The translations under genes were made by a program, and so were the position numbers. Of a stretch of DNA of 46,171 nucleotides, positions 21,467 through 28,173 are shown one piece after another. The notes below the pieces were generated by a model. The model did no database searches. It had not been told where the DNA came from and saw only the letters and a list, made by a program, of their open reading frames with translations. Each line of letters opens with the position of its first letter. Position 1 is the stretch's first letter. Source of the stretch: a virus. The stretch spans positions 1-46,171 of the IMG/VR virus record IMGVR_UViG_3300028920_000107; one strand, 5' to 3'.

Positions 21467-22212
21467 TGACGCGCCCCTTTCGTATTTGCGGCTTCCTTGT
21501 TCAGTAGAGATTCGTTCACGATCAGGTATTCCCACATTTCCGTTTTGACGACCCATTCGATGAACTTTTTTGCGTCCTGCACCTTGACCTCGAATTTGTC
21601 AACGGTGTAGACGCCTGCCTTTTTCAAAGGCTTCTGTTTTGTTGGCGCGACAACTGTTTCGGCGATTGACTCCTGGGCGTCGGCGGCGGCGGATGCTTTT
21701 TCTGCCTCCTGCCGTTTTTTCTCGGCCAGTCTTTCGAGCCTCTCGCGCTCTTTCGCGTCCTCAGCCTCCATGGCTTCCCTTCTGGCTTTTTCTTCTTCCT
21801 CTCTGGCCTGTTCTTCCTTGCGTCGCTTCTCTCTGGCTGCTGCCTCTATCCGTTCGCGTTCCTTCCTGATTTCCTCGTTGCGCAACCGCTGTTCCTCGAT
21901 CCGCTTGCGTTCCTGCTCTGCCGCGTATGTGGCACAGGTGTTTTTGATGCCAGTCTCGAATTGGGTGAGCTTTTCGATCAGCGGCTTGAACATTGCGTTA
22001 ATCTTGGAAACCGAATCGTTGATCGGCTTCACAATCGACTTGCGCATCTCCTCCATCTCTTTTGCTTTGGATTTGACTGCCTTTGCAACAGTCACGGCAT
22101 GGGCGTATTGTTCCGGGGTTTCGACTCGAACGACTATCGAGCCTGAAATGAATCTGTCAATTTCCGTCGACTTTTCTTCGACCTGTTGTTGGGCCTGTAC
22201 GACCTCTTCCAT
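21415..22212 (-). CDS. coiled-coil recombination-associated protein
   Basis: A 265-residue protein. After a short N-terminal region with YAHAVTVAKAVKSKAKEME, residues ~90-185 are a long Glu/Arg/Lys coiled coil, and a small folded end (VEVK-type strand, FIEWVVKTEMWEYL, ARQWPGIKVIK) follows. Proteins with this layout accompany phage annealing protein/nuclease pairs, although their role is not defined. It follows the nuclease gene by two bases and shares its operon. ATG 22212 has AAAGGTGG upstream. Confidence 0.72.
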   Translation of the reverse strand: MEEVVQAQQQVEEKSTEIDRFISGSIVVRVETPEQYAHAVTVAKAVKSKAKEMEEMRKSIVKPINDSVSKINAMFKPLIEKLTQFETGIKNTCATYAAEQERKRIEEQRLRNEEIRKERERIEAAAREKRRKEEQAREEEEKARREAMEAEDAKERERLERLAEKKRQEAEKASAAADAQESIAETVVAPTKQKPLKKAGVYTVDKFEVKVQDAKKFIEWVVKTEMWEYLIVNESLLNKEAANTKGARQWPGIKVIKSQTAKMRG

Positions 22213-22214
22213 TC

Positions 22215-22796
22215 CTATCCACCTTTCTTCCAGTTGTAAACGTTGAGCATCGACACAAACACATTGAAGTCAGCCTGCCATGTGTTCGGTGATGCGTATA
22301 TTTTGTAATCTCCGGTCTTCAAGAGCTGCACCGCCTCCCTTTCGGTGCCTCGCTTCATTTTGGGTTGATAGATTCGGTCAACGGTTCCAGCGTAGCCGTA
22401 TATTTTAGAGTAATATCTTTTTTCGATTATCGGCTCGCATGACTTTTCCGCTTCCCTGTAAAGATTTTCGTAAGCCGCCATTTGCGGGTACCAGGATTTC
22501 GAGAACGCGCCGCTTTTAATGTCCACGACGAGCAGGCCGTGGCGCCGGTTTTCCAGATCCATCAGGTACCTTTTCCAAGCCTTCATCCACGGCCCAAGCG
22601 CCGGATCGTATGTGTCCAGTTCGCCAAGATCGTGAAGTTGGGTTGTCTTGTGCAGGACGCGGCCAAATTCCGCCGCCCTTTCGACGTTTGCGTCGTGCCA
22701 TGGAAACGGGCAAGCGTCCTCTATGACTTGAGTCACGGACGGCACCTTTTGCCCTTCCCATAGATACGTGTGAGTTTCGGGAATGAATTCGAGCAT
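22215..22796 (-). CDS. PD-(D/E)XK exonuclease-like protein with reordered core
   Basis: A 193-residue protein. Its opening (FIPETHTYLWEGQKVPSVT) and end (REAVQLLKTGDYKIY, then FVSMLNVYNWKKG) match phage RecB/Cas4-like nucleases that act with annealing proteins. In that family YAGTVDRI normally comes before VVDIKSG and PQMAAYENL. Here VVDIKSG (90-96) and PQMAAY (104-109) come first and YAGTVDRI (135-142) after. The two blocks (about residues 83-118 and 119-148) appear exchanged while the reading frame is intact. Expected metal ligands are D92, K94 and D140. It may be active with changed strand connections, inactive, or mis-assembled. Confidence 0.78.
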   Translation of the reverse strand: MLEFIPETHTYLWEGQKVPSVTQVIEDACPFPWHDANVERAAEFGRVLHKTTQLHDLGELDTYDPALGPWMKAWKRYLMDLENRRHGLLVVDIKSGAFSKSWYPQMAAYENLYREAEKSCEPIIEKRYYSKIYGYAGTVDRIYQPKMKRGTEREAVQLLKTGDYKIYASPNTWQADFNVFVSMLNVYNWKKGG

Positions 22797-22798
22797 TC

Positions 22799-23857
22799 CT
22801 ACGCCTCGCCCATCATGTCTTTGAGGCGCCTCAATATTTTGTCGTACTGGTCTTGATTGGCCTTCATTGGGTCGGCGTTGAATCCACCCTTGACCAGCTC
22901 GAATTCGTATTGGTCTTTTGTAATGCCATATTCCTGCAGGCGCGACATAACGCCCGAGATTCCCTTCGCGAATTCGGCTTCTGTCATTGGCTTTTCTTCC
23001 TTCGGCTCCGGCTCTTTGTTGGTTGCTGCTACATCTGGCTTTTCCGTATCTTTTTTCGGTTTAGCCGCTGCCTTGCCTTTGGCTTTGCGTGTTGGCTCCT
23101 CAACCTCTGGCTTTGCGTTTTTGGACGGCTTTGTTCCGAATATTTCTTTGGCGGTCGCGCTACCTTCATCAATTGCATTCAGCAGCCCTTGGAGTGTTCC
23201 GACCCTATCCACGTCCATATCGTTTACAGATCGAACGCTTACCAAGTCGCAGATTTCCTCCCTTGTACCTCCGAGCGAGATCAACCTCTCGACTATGGCT
23301 TTGCGCGTTTCCGCAAACGCCCTTTCTTCACCCATACCGACCTTTTTCACCTTGTCCATTATCTGCTTAAACAAGGCGCCTGGCACCACCTTGAACACAG
23401 CGTTGCGTAAAGCAATCGAGCAGCCGGCGTTCGTTGTGACGATGATCATGTCGTCGGAAAACCTTTTGCCATTTTTGTCAACAATCCTGCGTTCTACTTC
23501 CGTGCTGATCGCAACATTGTTTTCTAGATCGTGACAAACAGCTTGACACCTGACCGTGGTTGGAGTAATCCCAATCGGCCTGGCCGCTGCCCTGAGATTC
23601 TGGTAGCTGCAAGCAACGATCTCTGCCAGGCGAATGCTTGGCCCCTCGATCACCTTCCCGGCTCTCGGCAGGGCGTACCAGCATTTTTCGGCGGTTTCTT
23701 TGTCGGAAGCGGCCAAGGCAAAAATCCTTTCCCTGACCTGACTCAATACTCGCGGAAATTGTTTTGCGGTCAACACCTGCGCGTTGATCTCACCTGCTGC
23801 CATTTGAGCCAATGCCATTGGCTCCATTACCGTGACCGGCTGATTGTCTGCACCCAT
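22799..23857 (-). CDS. candidate single-strand annealing protein
   Basis: A 352-residue protein, the first gene after promoter P4, with AGGAGG seven bases before ATG 23857. Residues 1-220 hold a conserved-looking domain with WYALPRAGKVIEGPSIRLAEI, then strands CQAVCHDLENNVAIS and DDMIIVTTNAGCSIALRNAVFKVVPGAL. A Lys/Pro/Glu-rich linker (~250-300) leads to a small helical end. I cannot place it in RecT, Erf or Rad52 by motif. The pairing with a nuclease and a coiled-coil gene suggests a phage recombinase of a less known group. Confidence 0.6.
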   Translation of the reverse strand: MGADNQPVTVMEPMALAQMAAGEINAQVLTAKQFPRVLSQVRERIFALAASDKETAEKCWYALPRAGKVIEGPSIRLAEIVACSYQNLRAAARPIGITPTTVRCQAVCHDLENNVAISTEVERRIVDKNGKRFSDDMIIVTTNAGCSIALRNAVFKVVPGALFKQIMDKVKKVGMGEERAFAETRKAIVERLISLGGTREEICDLVSVRSVNDMDVDRVGTLQGLLNAIDEGSATAKEIFGTKPSKNAKPEVEEPTRKAKGKAAAKPKKDTEKPDVAATNKEPEPKEEKPMTEAEFAKGISGVMSRLQEYGITKDQYEFELVKGGFNADPMKANQDQYDKILRRLKDMMGEA

Positions 23858-23886
23858 AACGTTCCCTCCTGTTTTGGGTTTGTTGT

Positions 23887-23915
23887 AGTATAATATGTTT
23901 TGGTATCAAATGCAA
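23887..23915 (-). promoter_or_regulatory. promoter P4 (TTGCAT-17-TATACT)
   Basis: Minus-strand TTGCAT (23910-23915), 17-base spacer, TATACT (23887-23892). The spacer begins with TTGATACC (GGTATCAA on the plus strand, 23902-23909), the same octamer as at P1. A perfect AGGAGG ribosome site and ATG follow. It drives the recombination genes. Confidence 0.75.
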
Positions 23916-23920
23916 GCGTT

Positions 23921-24325
23921 TTAGTTGGCTACCTCCTTTGCTGCCTTGCCGGTGCCGCTCTTTATATAACCGTTACATTTTGTAACTTTACCCGAATAAG
24001 TGACGCATCCAATTTCACAATCATCACAAAGGCATGGCTCCTGTGCCGTGGGGCGGGTGGCCTGTGTAATAACCTTTTTGGCAAAATGGATACCGCCCTC
24101 AACAAACCGTTTTTCGTAGCGATCCAGAGACTTCGCCTGTCTCTCCATGATCGGCAATTCACGCTTGATATACTCCACCGCTTCCCCCTGCTCAGTGTGG
24201 GCCTTGATGCCTGCCTCCCACCCCTTCATTGCCCACTCACATTGGTACCCCCTAACTTTTGGGTCATCTGAAAGATTTTCATCTTGGGTGTTGATCCACT
24301 CCTGGTACATACTTATTCCGTCCAT
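23921..24325 (-). CDS. hypothetical early protein with cysteine-rich end
   Basis: A 134-residue protein starting at ATG 24325, directly after the initiator's stop and behind GGAGGGGGAG. The first ~95 residues are helical (MYQEWINTQDENLSD, AVEYIKRELPIMERQAKSL). The end holds a metal-like group C-L-C-D-D-C-x3-C ... C. Unknown function; it may work with the initiator encoded just upstream. Confidence 0.66.
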   Translation of the reverse strand: MDGISMYQEWINTQDENLSDDPKVRGYQCEWAMKGWEAGIKAHTEQGEAVEYIKRELPIMERQAKSLDRYEKRFVEGGIHFAKKVITQATRPTAQEPCLCDDCEIGCVTYSGKVTKCNGYIKSGTGKAAKEVAN

Positions 24326-24326
24326 C

Positions 24327-25292
24327 CTACTCCCCCTCCTTTGCTGCCTTGTTTTTTTCCAAGCACTCGCCCATATTTGCTTTGAGTAAATCGCCCATAC
24401 TTGACGGATCGCCGCCCCTTCCAACCATTTTTCCAAGGTTCAATATTTCGCGTGCTGCACCTGGACCCATAAGCTCTGTCCATTGGTGCGGCCCGTCATG
24501 CCCATATTTGAGCTGGCATTGCCACCTTCGGCCATCTTCTTCCTTCATCCTGTTGCAGTCAGGGACCACTTCCTTCTTTTTCACCGGCTGTCTCTTTAAC
24601 CAGTCAGGATATTGGTTCGGGTTTGACCTGCGCCAATTCTGGACAGCCAATACCCAATTGGCGTACTTGTTCCCGCGGTTGCTGCTGGCGCCGGCCTGAC
24701 CGTACCAGTATTCTTTCTCGCCATCCGACCATTCCTTCGGGCAGTCGGCAAAAAATGCCGCCCTGTCAAAATGCCTCGAAGCCTCAAACGGTTGGGTACG
24801 CTTCCCCTTCTTCTTTCCAGCCGCAGGCTGTTTTGGGGGTGTGTTTTGCCCTTCTTCTTCTTCGGTTTCGGATTCGGATTCGGATTCGGATTCTAGGAAG
24901 GACACGTGCGAGTTGTCGGTCAAGTCGCTGACAGGTTGACCGTCAACTTGCCTGCCAGGGAATTTATGGCGCATTTGGCGTAATCTTTGCCCAAAAGACT
25001 GAATTTCCAGATACGGGATTCCCTTCGATTGATACAATATCACCAACGGCTGCGGTTCATCCTTGACAGGTCCCGGGGATGCACATTCAACCAGCCATTT
25101 TGCAACCTCCCCCTCTGTTACCTTGTCGAGCTGTGTCGGAAACAGGTTGGCCCTCAGAATGGCCGGGTGGGCGTAATACTTGCCGTAGTCGTCAGCTTTC
25201 ATTATCAGCCGGGTAAAAAATCTCTCTGCGAGCGGCGATAGATCGTTTACCCGGCGTGAATCAGTCCAGTCACGTATTGTTCTATTCGGCAT
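24327..25292 (-). CDS. replication initiator-like protein
   Basis: A 321-residue protein. The N-terminus (RTIRDWTDSRRVNDLSPLAE, then FFTRLIMKADDYGKYYAHP) is the familiar opening of phage replication/replisome organiser proteins with a winged-helix fold. An acidic Ser-Glu repeat (residues ~132-147) and a Lys-rich linker separate it from a C-terminal region with W-rich segments and a C/H cluster (PDCNRMKEE to YGHDGPHQW). It overlaps the HTH gene by 11 bases. A tandem GGATTC repeat (24870-24893) encodes the Ser-Glu run and could also be part of an origin. Confidence 0.72.
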   Translation of the reverse strand: MPNRTIRDWTDSRRVNDLSPLAERFFTRLIMKADDYGKYYAHPAILRANLFPTQLDKVTEGEVAKWLVECASPGPVKDEPQPLVILYQSKGIPYLEIQSFGQRLRQMRHKFPGRQVDGQPVSDLTDNSHVSFLESESESESETEEEEGQNTPPKQPAAGKKKGKRTQPFEASRHFDRAAFFADCPKEWSDGEKEYWYGQAGASSNRGNKYANWVLAVQNWRRSNPNQYPDWLKRQPVKKKEVVPDCNRMKEEDGRRWQCQLKYGHDGPHQWTELMGPGAAREILNLGKMVGRGGDPSSMGDLLKANMGECLEKNKAAKEGE

Positions 25293-25476
25293 CCGCGACC
25301 TCCCCTTTCACGGATATGGTTTCGAGTATTTTAGCAGACTCCTCGTCAGTAAACGGGTAGTAGCCATTCAATTTGCTGTTCAGCGTGCCATACGGCATAC
25401 CAATGGCCTTGGCAACCTCGAGACGCGACATGCCGCTCCTCTCCAGAGCCGCTTTAATTTCTGCCGTGTTCTGCAC
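25282..25476 (-). CDS. Cro/XRE-like helix-turn-helix protein
   Basis: A 64-residue protein starting at GTG 25476, preceded by AAGGGGG at a 5-base spacing. Residues ~15-45 form a helix-turn-helix (SRLEVAKAIGMPYGTLNSKLNG). It is the first gene of the early operon after P5, the place where small phage regulators usually sit. It is a good candidate for the protein that recognises the GTATCA motif at P1-P4. P5 itself lacks that motif, so it may not control itself. Confidence 0.82.
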   Translation of the reverse strand: MQNTAEIKAALERSGMSRLEVAKAIGMPYGTLNSKLNGYYPFTDEESAKILETISVKGEVADAE

Positions 25477-25513
25477 TTTATCCCCCTTTCGTGGTGGTGG
25501 TTGTGGTGGTGGT

Positions 25514-25542
25514 AATATACAATATCCTTTAAATCCTGTCAA
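25514..25542 (-). promoter_or_regulatory. promoter P5 (TTGACA-17-TATATT), main early promoter
   Basis: Minus-strand TTGACA (25537-25542), 17-base spacer, TATATT (25514-25519): the strongest match together with P3. The downstream leader is rich in ACC/CCA repeats before the GTG start. It lacks the GTATCA motif seen at P1-P4, fitting an unregulated immediate-early promoter. The gap 25543-25691 upstream holds nothing else clear. Confidence 0.82.
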
Positions 25543-25691
25543 GTCGAATATTCGGCCCGTTTTAGGGTTTGGGTTTCGCCTGGAACCAAGGCAGGAACGG
25601 CAGGAAACACGTGCTGGCGCTGTTTATAGCCCGGTGTTTGGGTGGTGAGAGGGGTCAAATAATTTTTAAGGGTTTAAACAAGGGTCGGAAC

Positions 25692-25721
25692 AAAAAAGCG
25701 CCAACCCTTTCGAGCTGGCGC
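25692..25721 (-). terminator. rho-independent terminator of the structural/lysis operon
   Basis: On the minus strand GCGCCAGC pairs with GTTGGCGC (eight pairs, one G-T) around an eight-base loop, followed by six T residues (25692-25697). It lies 27 bases after the last gene's stop. A further small palindrome GTTTCA/TGAAAC (25723-25736) lies just upstream. It closes the transcription circle before P5. Confidence 0.9.
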
Positions 25722-25748
25722 CGTTTCACATGAAACATGACGTTACGG

Positions 25749-25949
25749 TCAGTCGTTGTCCGGGATGTCCAGGGCTTCCCGTATGAATTTACAAAGCGGC
25801 AACACCGTTGCGTCGTCGAATTTCGTTTCCGTTCCCGCGACGGCATCCTCGATCTTGTCCAGCATGGCGTCGATCCCGCTTTTGATGATCGTGGCCGGCA
25901 GGGCCTTGATCAGCAGGTTTACGAGCTTCTCAATCAAAACAGCCTTCAT
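25749..25949 (-). CDS. small helical protein, end of the lysis-like cassette
   Basis: A 66-residue protein starting at ATG 25949 (GGAGG, 8-base spacing; an earlier GTG is too close to the site). The N-terminal ~30 residues are an amphipathic-to-hydrophobic helix (LIEKLVNLLIKALPATII), followed by a soluble acidic end. It could associate with the membrane, but it has no clean transmembrane span. It is the last gene before the terminator; function unknown. Confidence 0.66.
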   Translation of the reverse strand: MKAVLIEKLVNLLIKALPATIIKSGIDAMLDKIEDAVAGTETKFDDATVLPLCKFIREALDIPDND

Positions 25950-25967
25950 GCGTCTCACCTCCCTTCG

Positions 25968-26381
25968 TCAGTAGCAGATATATTCGGACCTGACTGGCGG
26001 TACGATTTTCAAATTGAATTTGTTCCCGGGAACCCTTGATTTCAGCTCCGAAAAGGCCTTCCTGCTTTCTTGGATCGCCCAAAGGTCGGAGCCCAATGGC
26101 TCATATTTTTCACCAACCGCTATGCAGCCGAGAAGCTGGCTGGTCATGTTTGCCACTTCGATTTGGATCCCCGTTCGGCCAGGCACATGCTGAAAGTCAA
26201 ATGCCTCGTCGTTGTCGAGCTGGGCAACGGAGTAAACTCCCTCCGGGATGCACGAAATATTGGTTTCGTTGTCTCGCCACGGAAGTTCCAGGGTAACACA
26301 AAACGGAATACCTGCGTCGAGCAATACGCCAAAGGTGGCGTGGTTCGTGTGGCTGACTCGCTTCAAAATGATCGTTTTCAT
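25968..26381 (-). CDS. DUF5675-like protein
   Basis: A 137-residue protein starting at ATG 26381, five bases after GGGAG. It has the DUF5675 pattern: ATFGVLLDAG, then FCVTLELPWRDNETNISCIPEGVY, FQHVPGRTGIQIEVAN and LLGCIAVG. The conserved Cys/His-type residues resemble a transpeptidase- or hydrolase-like active site, but activity is not established. Its place in the cassette after a membrane protein suggests a role at cell-wall lysis. No other lysozyme or amidase was recognised in this genome. Confidence 0.78.
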   Translation of the reverse strand: MKTIILKRVSHTNHATFGVLLDAGIPFCVTLELPWRDNETNISCIPEGVYSVAQLDNDEAFDFQHVPGRTGIQIEVANMTSQLLGCIAVGEKYEPLGSDLWAIQESRKAFSELKSRVPGNKFNLKIVPPVRSEYICY

Positions 26382-26390
26382 AATCACTCC

Positions 26391-26744
26391 CTATTCGTAA
26401 AGCCCCATTGGGCCAGGATCGCCGCCTTGTTTTTCGACAAGCCAGATAAGGCACTTTTCGATTCTGCCAAACCTTTTTTGGCCGCTTTCCATTTTGACGA
26501 CGAAGTTTCTTTCTGCTTCCGCTGCGCTTTTGGCCATCAGCTCCGCGCATTCCGTGTTGTTGTCAACTTCTTTACCGATCCGCTTCCGAAACTCGACACA
26601 GTCCTTCACGTCACGCTTTTTTTCAAGCGCCTTGGTGAAGCCGTTGCGTTTAATGTCGAGCCTATTCAGGATCATCGACGCGATTGCCACGACCGCAACC
26701 ATCATCGTCCAGAACGTCCCGCTCATCATCGCCTTTTCTATCAT
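26391..26744 (-). CDS. membrane-anchored protein, possible holin/spanin-like
   Basis: A 117-residue protein starting at ATG 26744 behind AAGGAG. Residues ~8-26 (SGTFWTMMVAVVAIASMIL) form one transmembrane segment close to the N-terminus. The remainder is a charged helix with coiled-coil character (ECAELMAKSAAEAERNFV), ending in a short Gly/Pro tail. The topology and position next to a DUF5675 gene suggest a lysis function such as a holin-like or accessory membrane protein. This is inference only. Confidence 0.65.
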   Translation of the reverse strand: MIEKAMMSGTFWTMMVAVVAIASMILNRLDIKRNGFTKALEKKRDVKDCVEFRKRIGKEVDNNTECAELMAKSAAEAERNFVVKMESGQKRFGRIEKCLIWLVEKQGGDPGPMGLYE

Positions 26745-26955
26745 CACCCTTCTCCTTTGGTGCAAATTCCTGCTTCTCGAAATCAATTTCATACGGGCCA
26801 GAAAGACCCAACGCCGACAAGGCGCCGGCAACAAAATTCGACAAGTCTCTGCGCGAATCGTCTATCACCATCTGGATTTCAAGGATGCGCTTAAAAGCGC
26901 CACCTGGTATGGGCACGCATTCGCGTTTTTTTGGCTCATTCTTCCCGCTATCCAA
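26662..26955 (-). CDS. hypothetical protein overlapping both neighbours
   Basis: A 97-residue protein starting at TTG 26955, behind AAAGGAGG located in the end of the previous gene (overlap 8 bases). A start at ATG 26988 is possible but has a poorer site. The middle (PIPGGAFKRILEIQMVIDDSR, then LSNFVAGALSALGLSGPYEID) looks folded and mildly hydrophobic; the end is acidic. It overlaps the following membrane-protein gene by 83 bases. Unknown function. Confidence 0.58.
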   Translation of the reverse strand: MDSGKNEPKKRECVPIPGGAFKRILEIQMVIDDSRRDLSNFVAGALSALGLSGPYEIDFEKQEFAPKEKGDDRKGDDERDVLDDDGCGRGNRVDDPE

Positions 26956-27181
26956 CCTCTCCTCCTTTGGCTTGAAAACTGATTTCATGCGATTTGTATC
27001 CAGGCACGGATTCCACGGCCGTTGAAATCTCAACCTGCAGAGCGTTGAGCATCGACTGAGATACCGGGAGCGTCAACGGGCCGACGTGCATCTCTTTTGC
27101 TTCCACGTCGATGTCGATGTGCAGGTTTTCGAGTGAAAATTCTACATCCTTGGCTGGTTCCGTGATCACAATTTTATTCAT
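26948..27181 (-). CDS. small hypothetical protein
   Basis: A 77-residue protein, mainly beta strands (KIVITEPAKDVEF, HIDIDVEAKEMHVGPLTLPVS), starting at ATG 27181 behind AGGGGG. It lies directly after the fibre-like gene. It could be a small virion or chaperone component, but nothing is recognised. Confidence 0.65.
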   Translation of the reverse strand: MNKIVITEPAKDVEFSLENLHIDIDVEAKEMHVGPLTLPVSQSMLNALQVEISTAVESVPGYKSHEISFQAKGGEVG

Positions 27182-27189
27182 TGTTCCCC

Positions 27190-28173
27190 CTATGCTGCTT
27201 CAATGATTGTAACGCTTACTGTATCGCTAGTTGTTGCGCCCGGGTTTGGCCATGTGATTTGACAATTAGTTGCTGATGTTAAAAGGCACCGTGTCGCATA
27301 ACCGTGCGCCCAATCACGGTAAGCATAAACATACGGGGTGCTTTGATCATAAAACACGGCTGAAACCATACGGACAGCCGCAAGCGTAACCGCCGTTATT
27401 GTGAGATTGACCGTCTTTGCTGTAACCTCTCCGGCCGTGAGCGTGTGGGTGTAGGTATAAATTTTGATGAATTCGCCGCCACCAACCTTTAGCTTGCTGT
27501 TGATATTGACGCTGCGACCCCTGAATATGTACTCTCCCGTGTCGGAAGATTCTCCCCAATAAACATCTTTTCCCGTTTCATAGTTGTAAACACAGGCAAC
27601 ACCTGCGGAATTTGCTATATGGGAAAAGCGCGGGTATTGAGACGTGTCCCGATATTTGACTGTCGCATCGCAATTTGTGAAATCACCAGAGCCCCCCGTA
27701 ACTGCATGGTAGATGTCAAGCATTGCCGCTGGGGCGGTTGCGCTCCCTATCGTCGTGGCTTTTGATAGCCAGCCGCTTCCATTCGCTCTCAAATAAACAC
27801 CCAATGTAGCGGCATCAGACCGGTACATTTCTATCTGCGCGTTATTGCTAACAGCCTTTAATATGATCACGCCGGCATTTGACGCGTCAACAGGCCTGAT
27901 GCCAAGCGTTCCTACTATGTCCCCTTCCCATGAAGGCGTTGAAGACGCGCCAGCCTTAAATCTCCTGAGAACAGCCGTGCCGTCACCGTCGATGTAGTAC
28001 GTCCGGCCACGTATCGTAATTCGCCTGGCCGTGGCGAGCTGCTGCCCTGCTCCGGTAGTCTGCTTGTATTGCACGCCGACCTGCTCAATCCGGCGTTTTT
28101 GCCGCATCTGCTCGATCCGAATTTCTGCAATCTCAGACTGCAGCCTGCTAATCGTTTTTGTTGGGTCAGGCAT
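27190..28173 (-). CDS. tail fibre / receptor-binding-like protein
   Basis: A 327-residue protein. Residues ~6-35 form a coiled coil (ISRLQSEIAEIRIEQMRQKRR) typical of trimeric fibres. The rest is Gly/Thr/Ala-rich beta structure with repeated short strands (TVKYRDTSQYPRF, DTGEYIFRGRSVNINSKLKVGGG), ending in a compact beta domain. It follows Tal with an 8-base overlap, the usual position for host-recognition proteins. No enzymatic motif is visible. Receptor binding is inferred from position and composition. Confidence 0.72.
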   Translation of the reverse strand: MPDPTKTISRLQSEIAEIRIEQMRQKRRIEQVGVQYKQTTGAGQQLATARRITIRGRTYYIDGDGTAVLRRFKAGASSTPSWEGDIVGTLGIRPVDASNAGVIILKAVSNNAQIEMYRSDAATLGVYLRANGSGWLSKATTIGSATAPAAMLDIYHAVTGGSGDFTNCDATVKYRDTSQYPRFSHIANSAGVACVYNYETGKDVYWGESSDTGEYIFRGRSVNINSKLKVGGGEFIKIYTYTHTLTAGEVTAKTVNLTITAVTLAAVRMVSAVFYDQSTPYVYAYRDWAHGYATRCLLTSATNCQITWPNPGATTSDTVSVTIIEAA

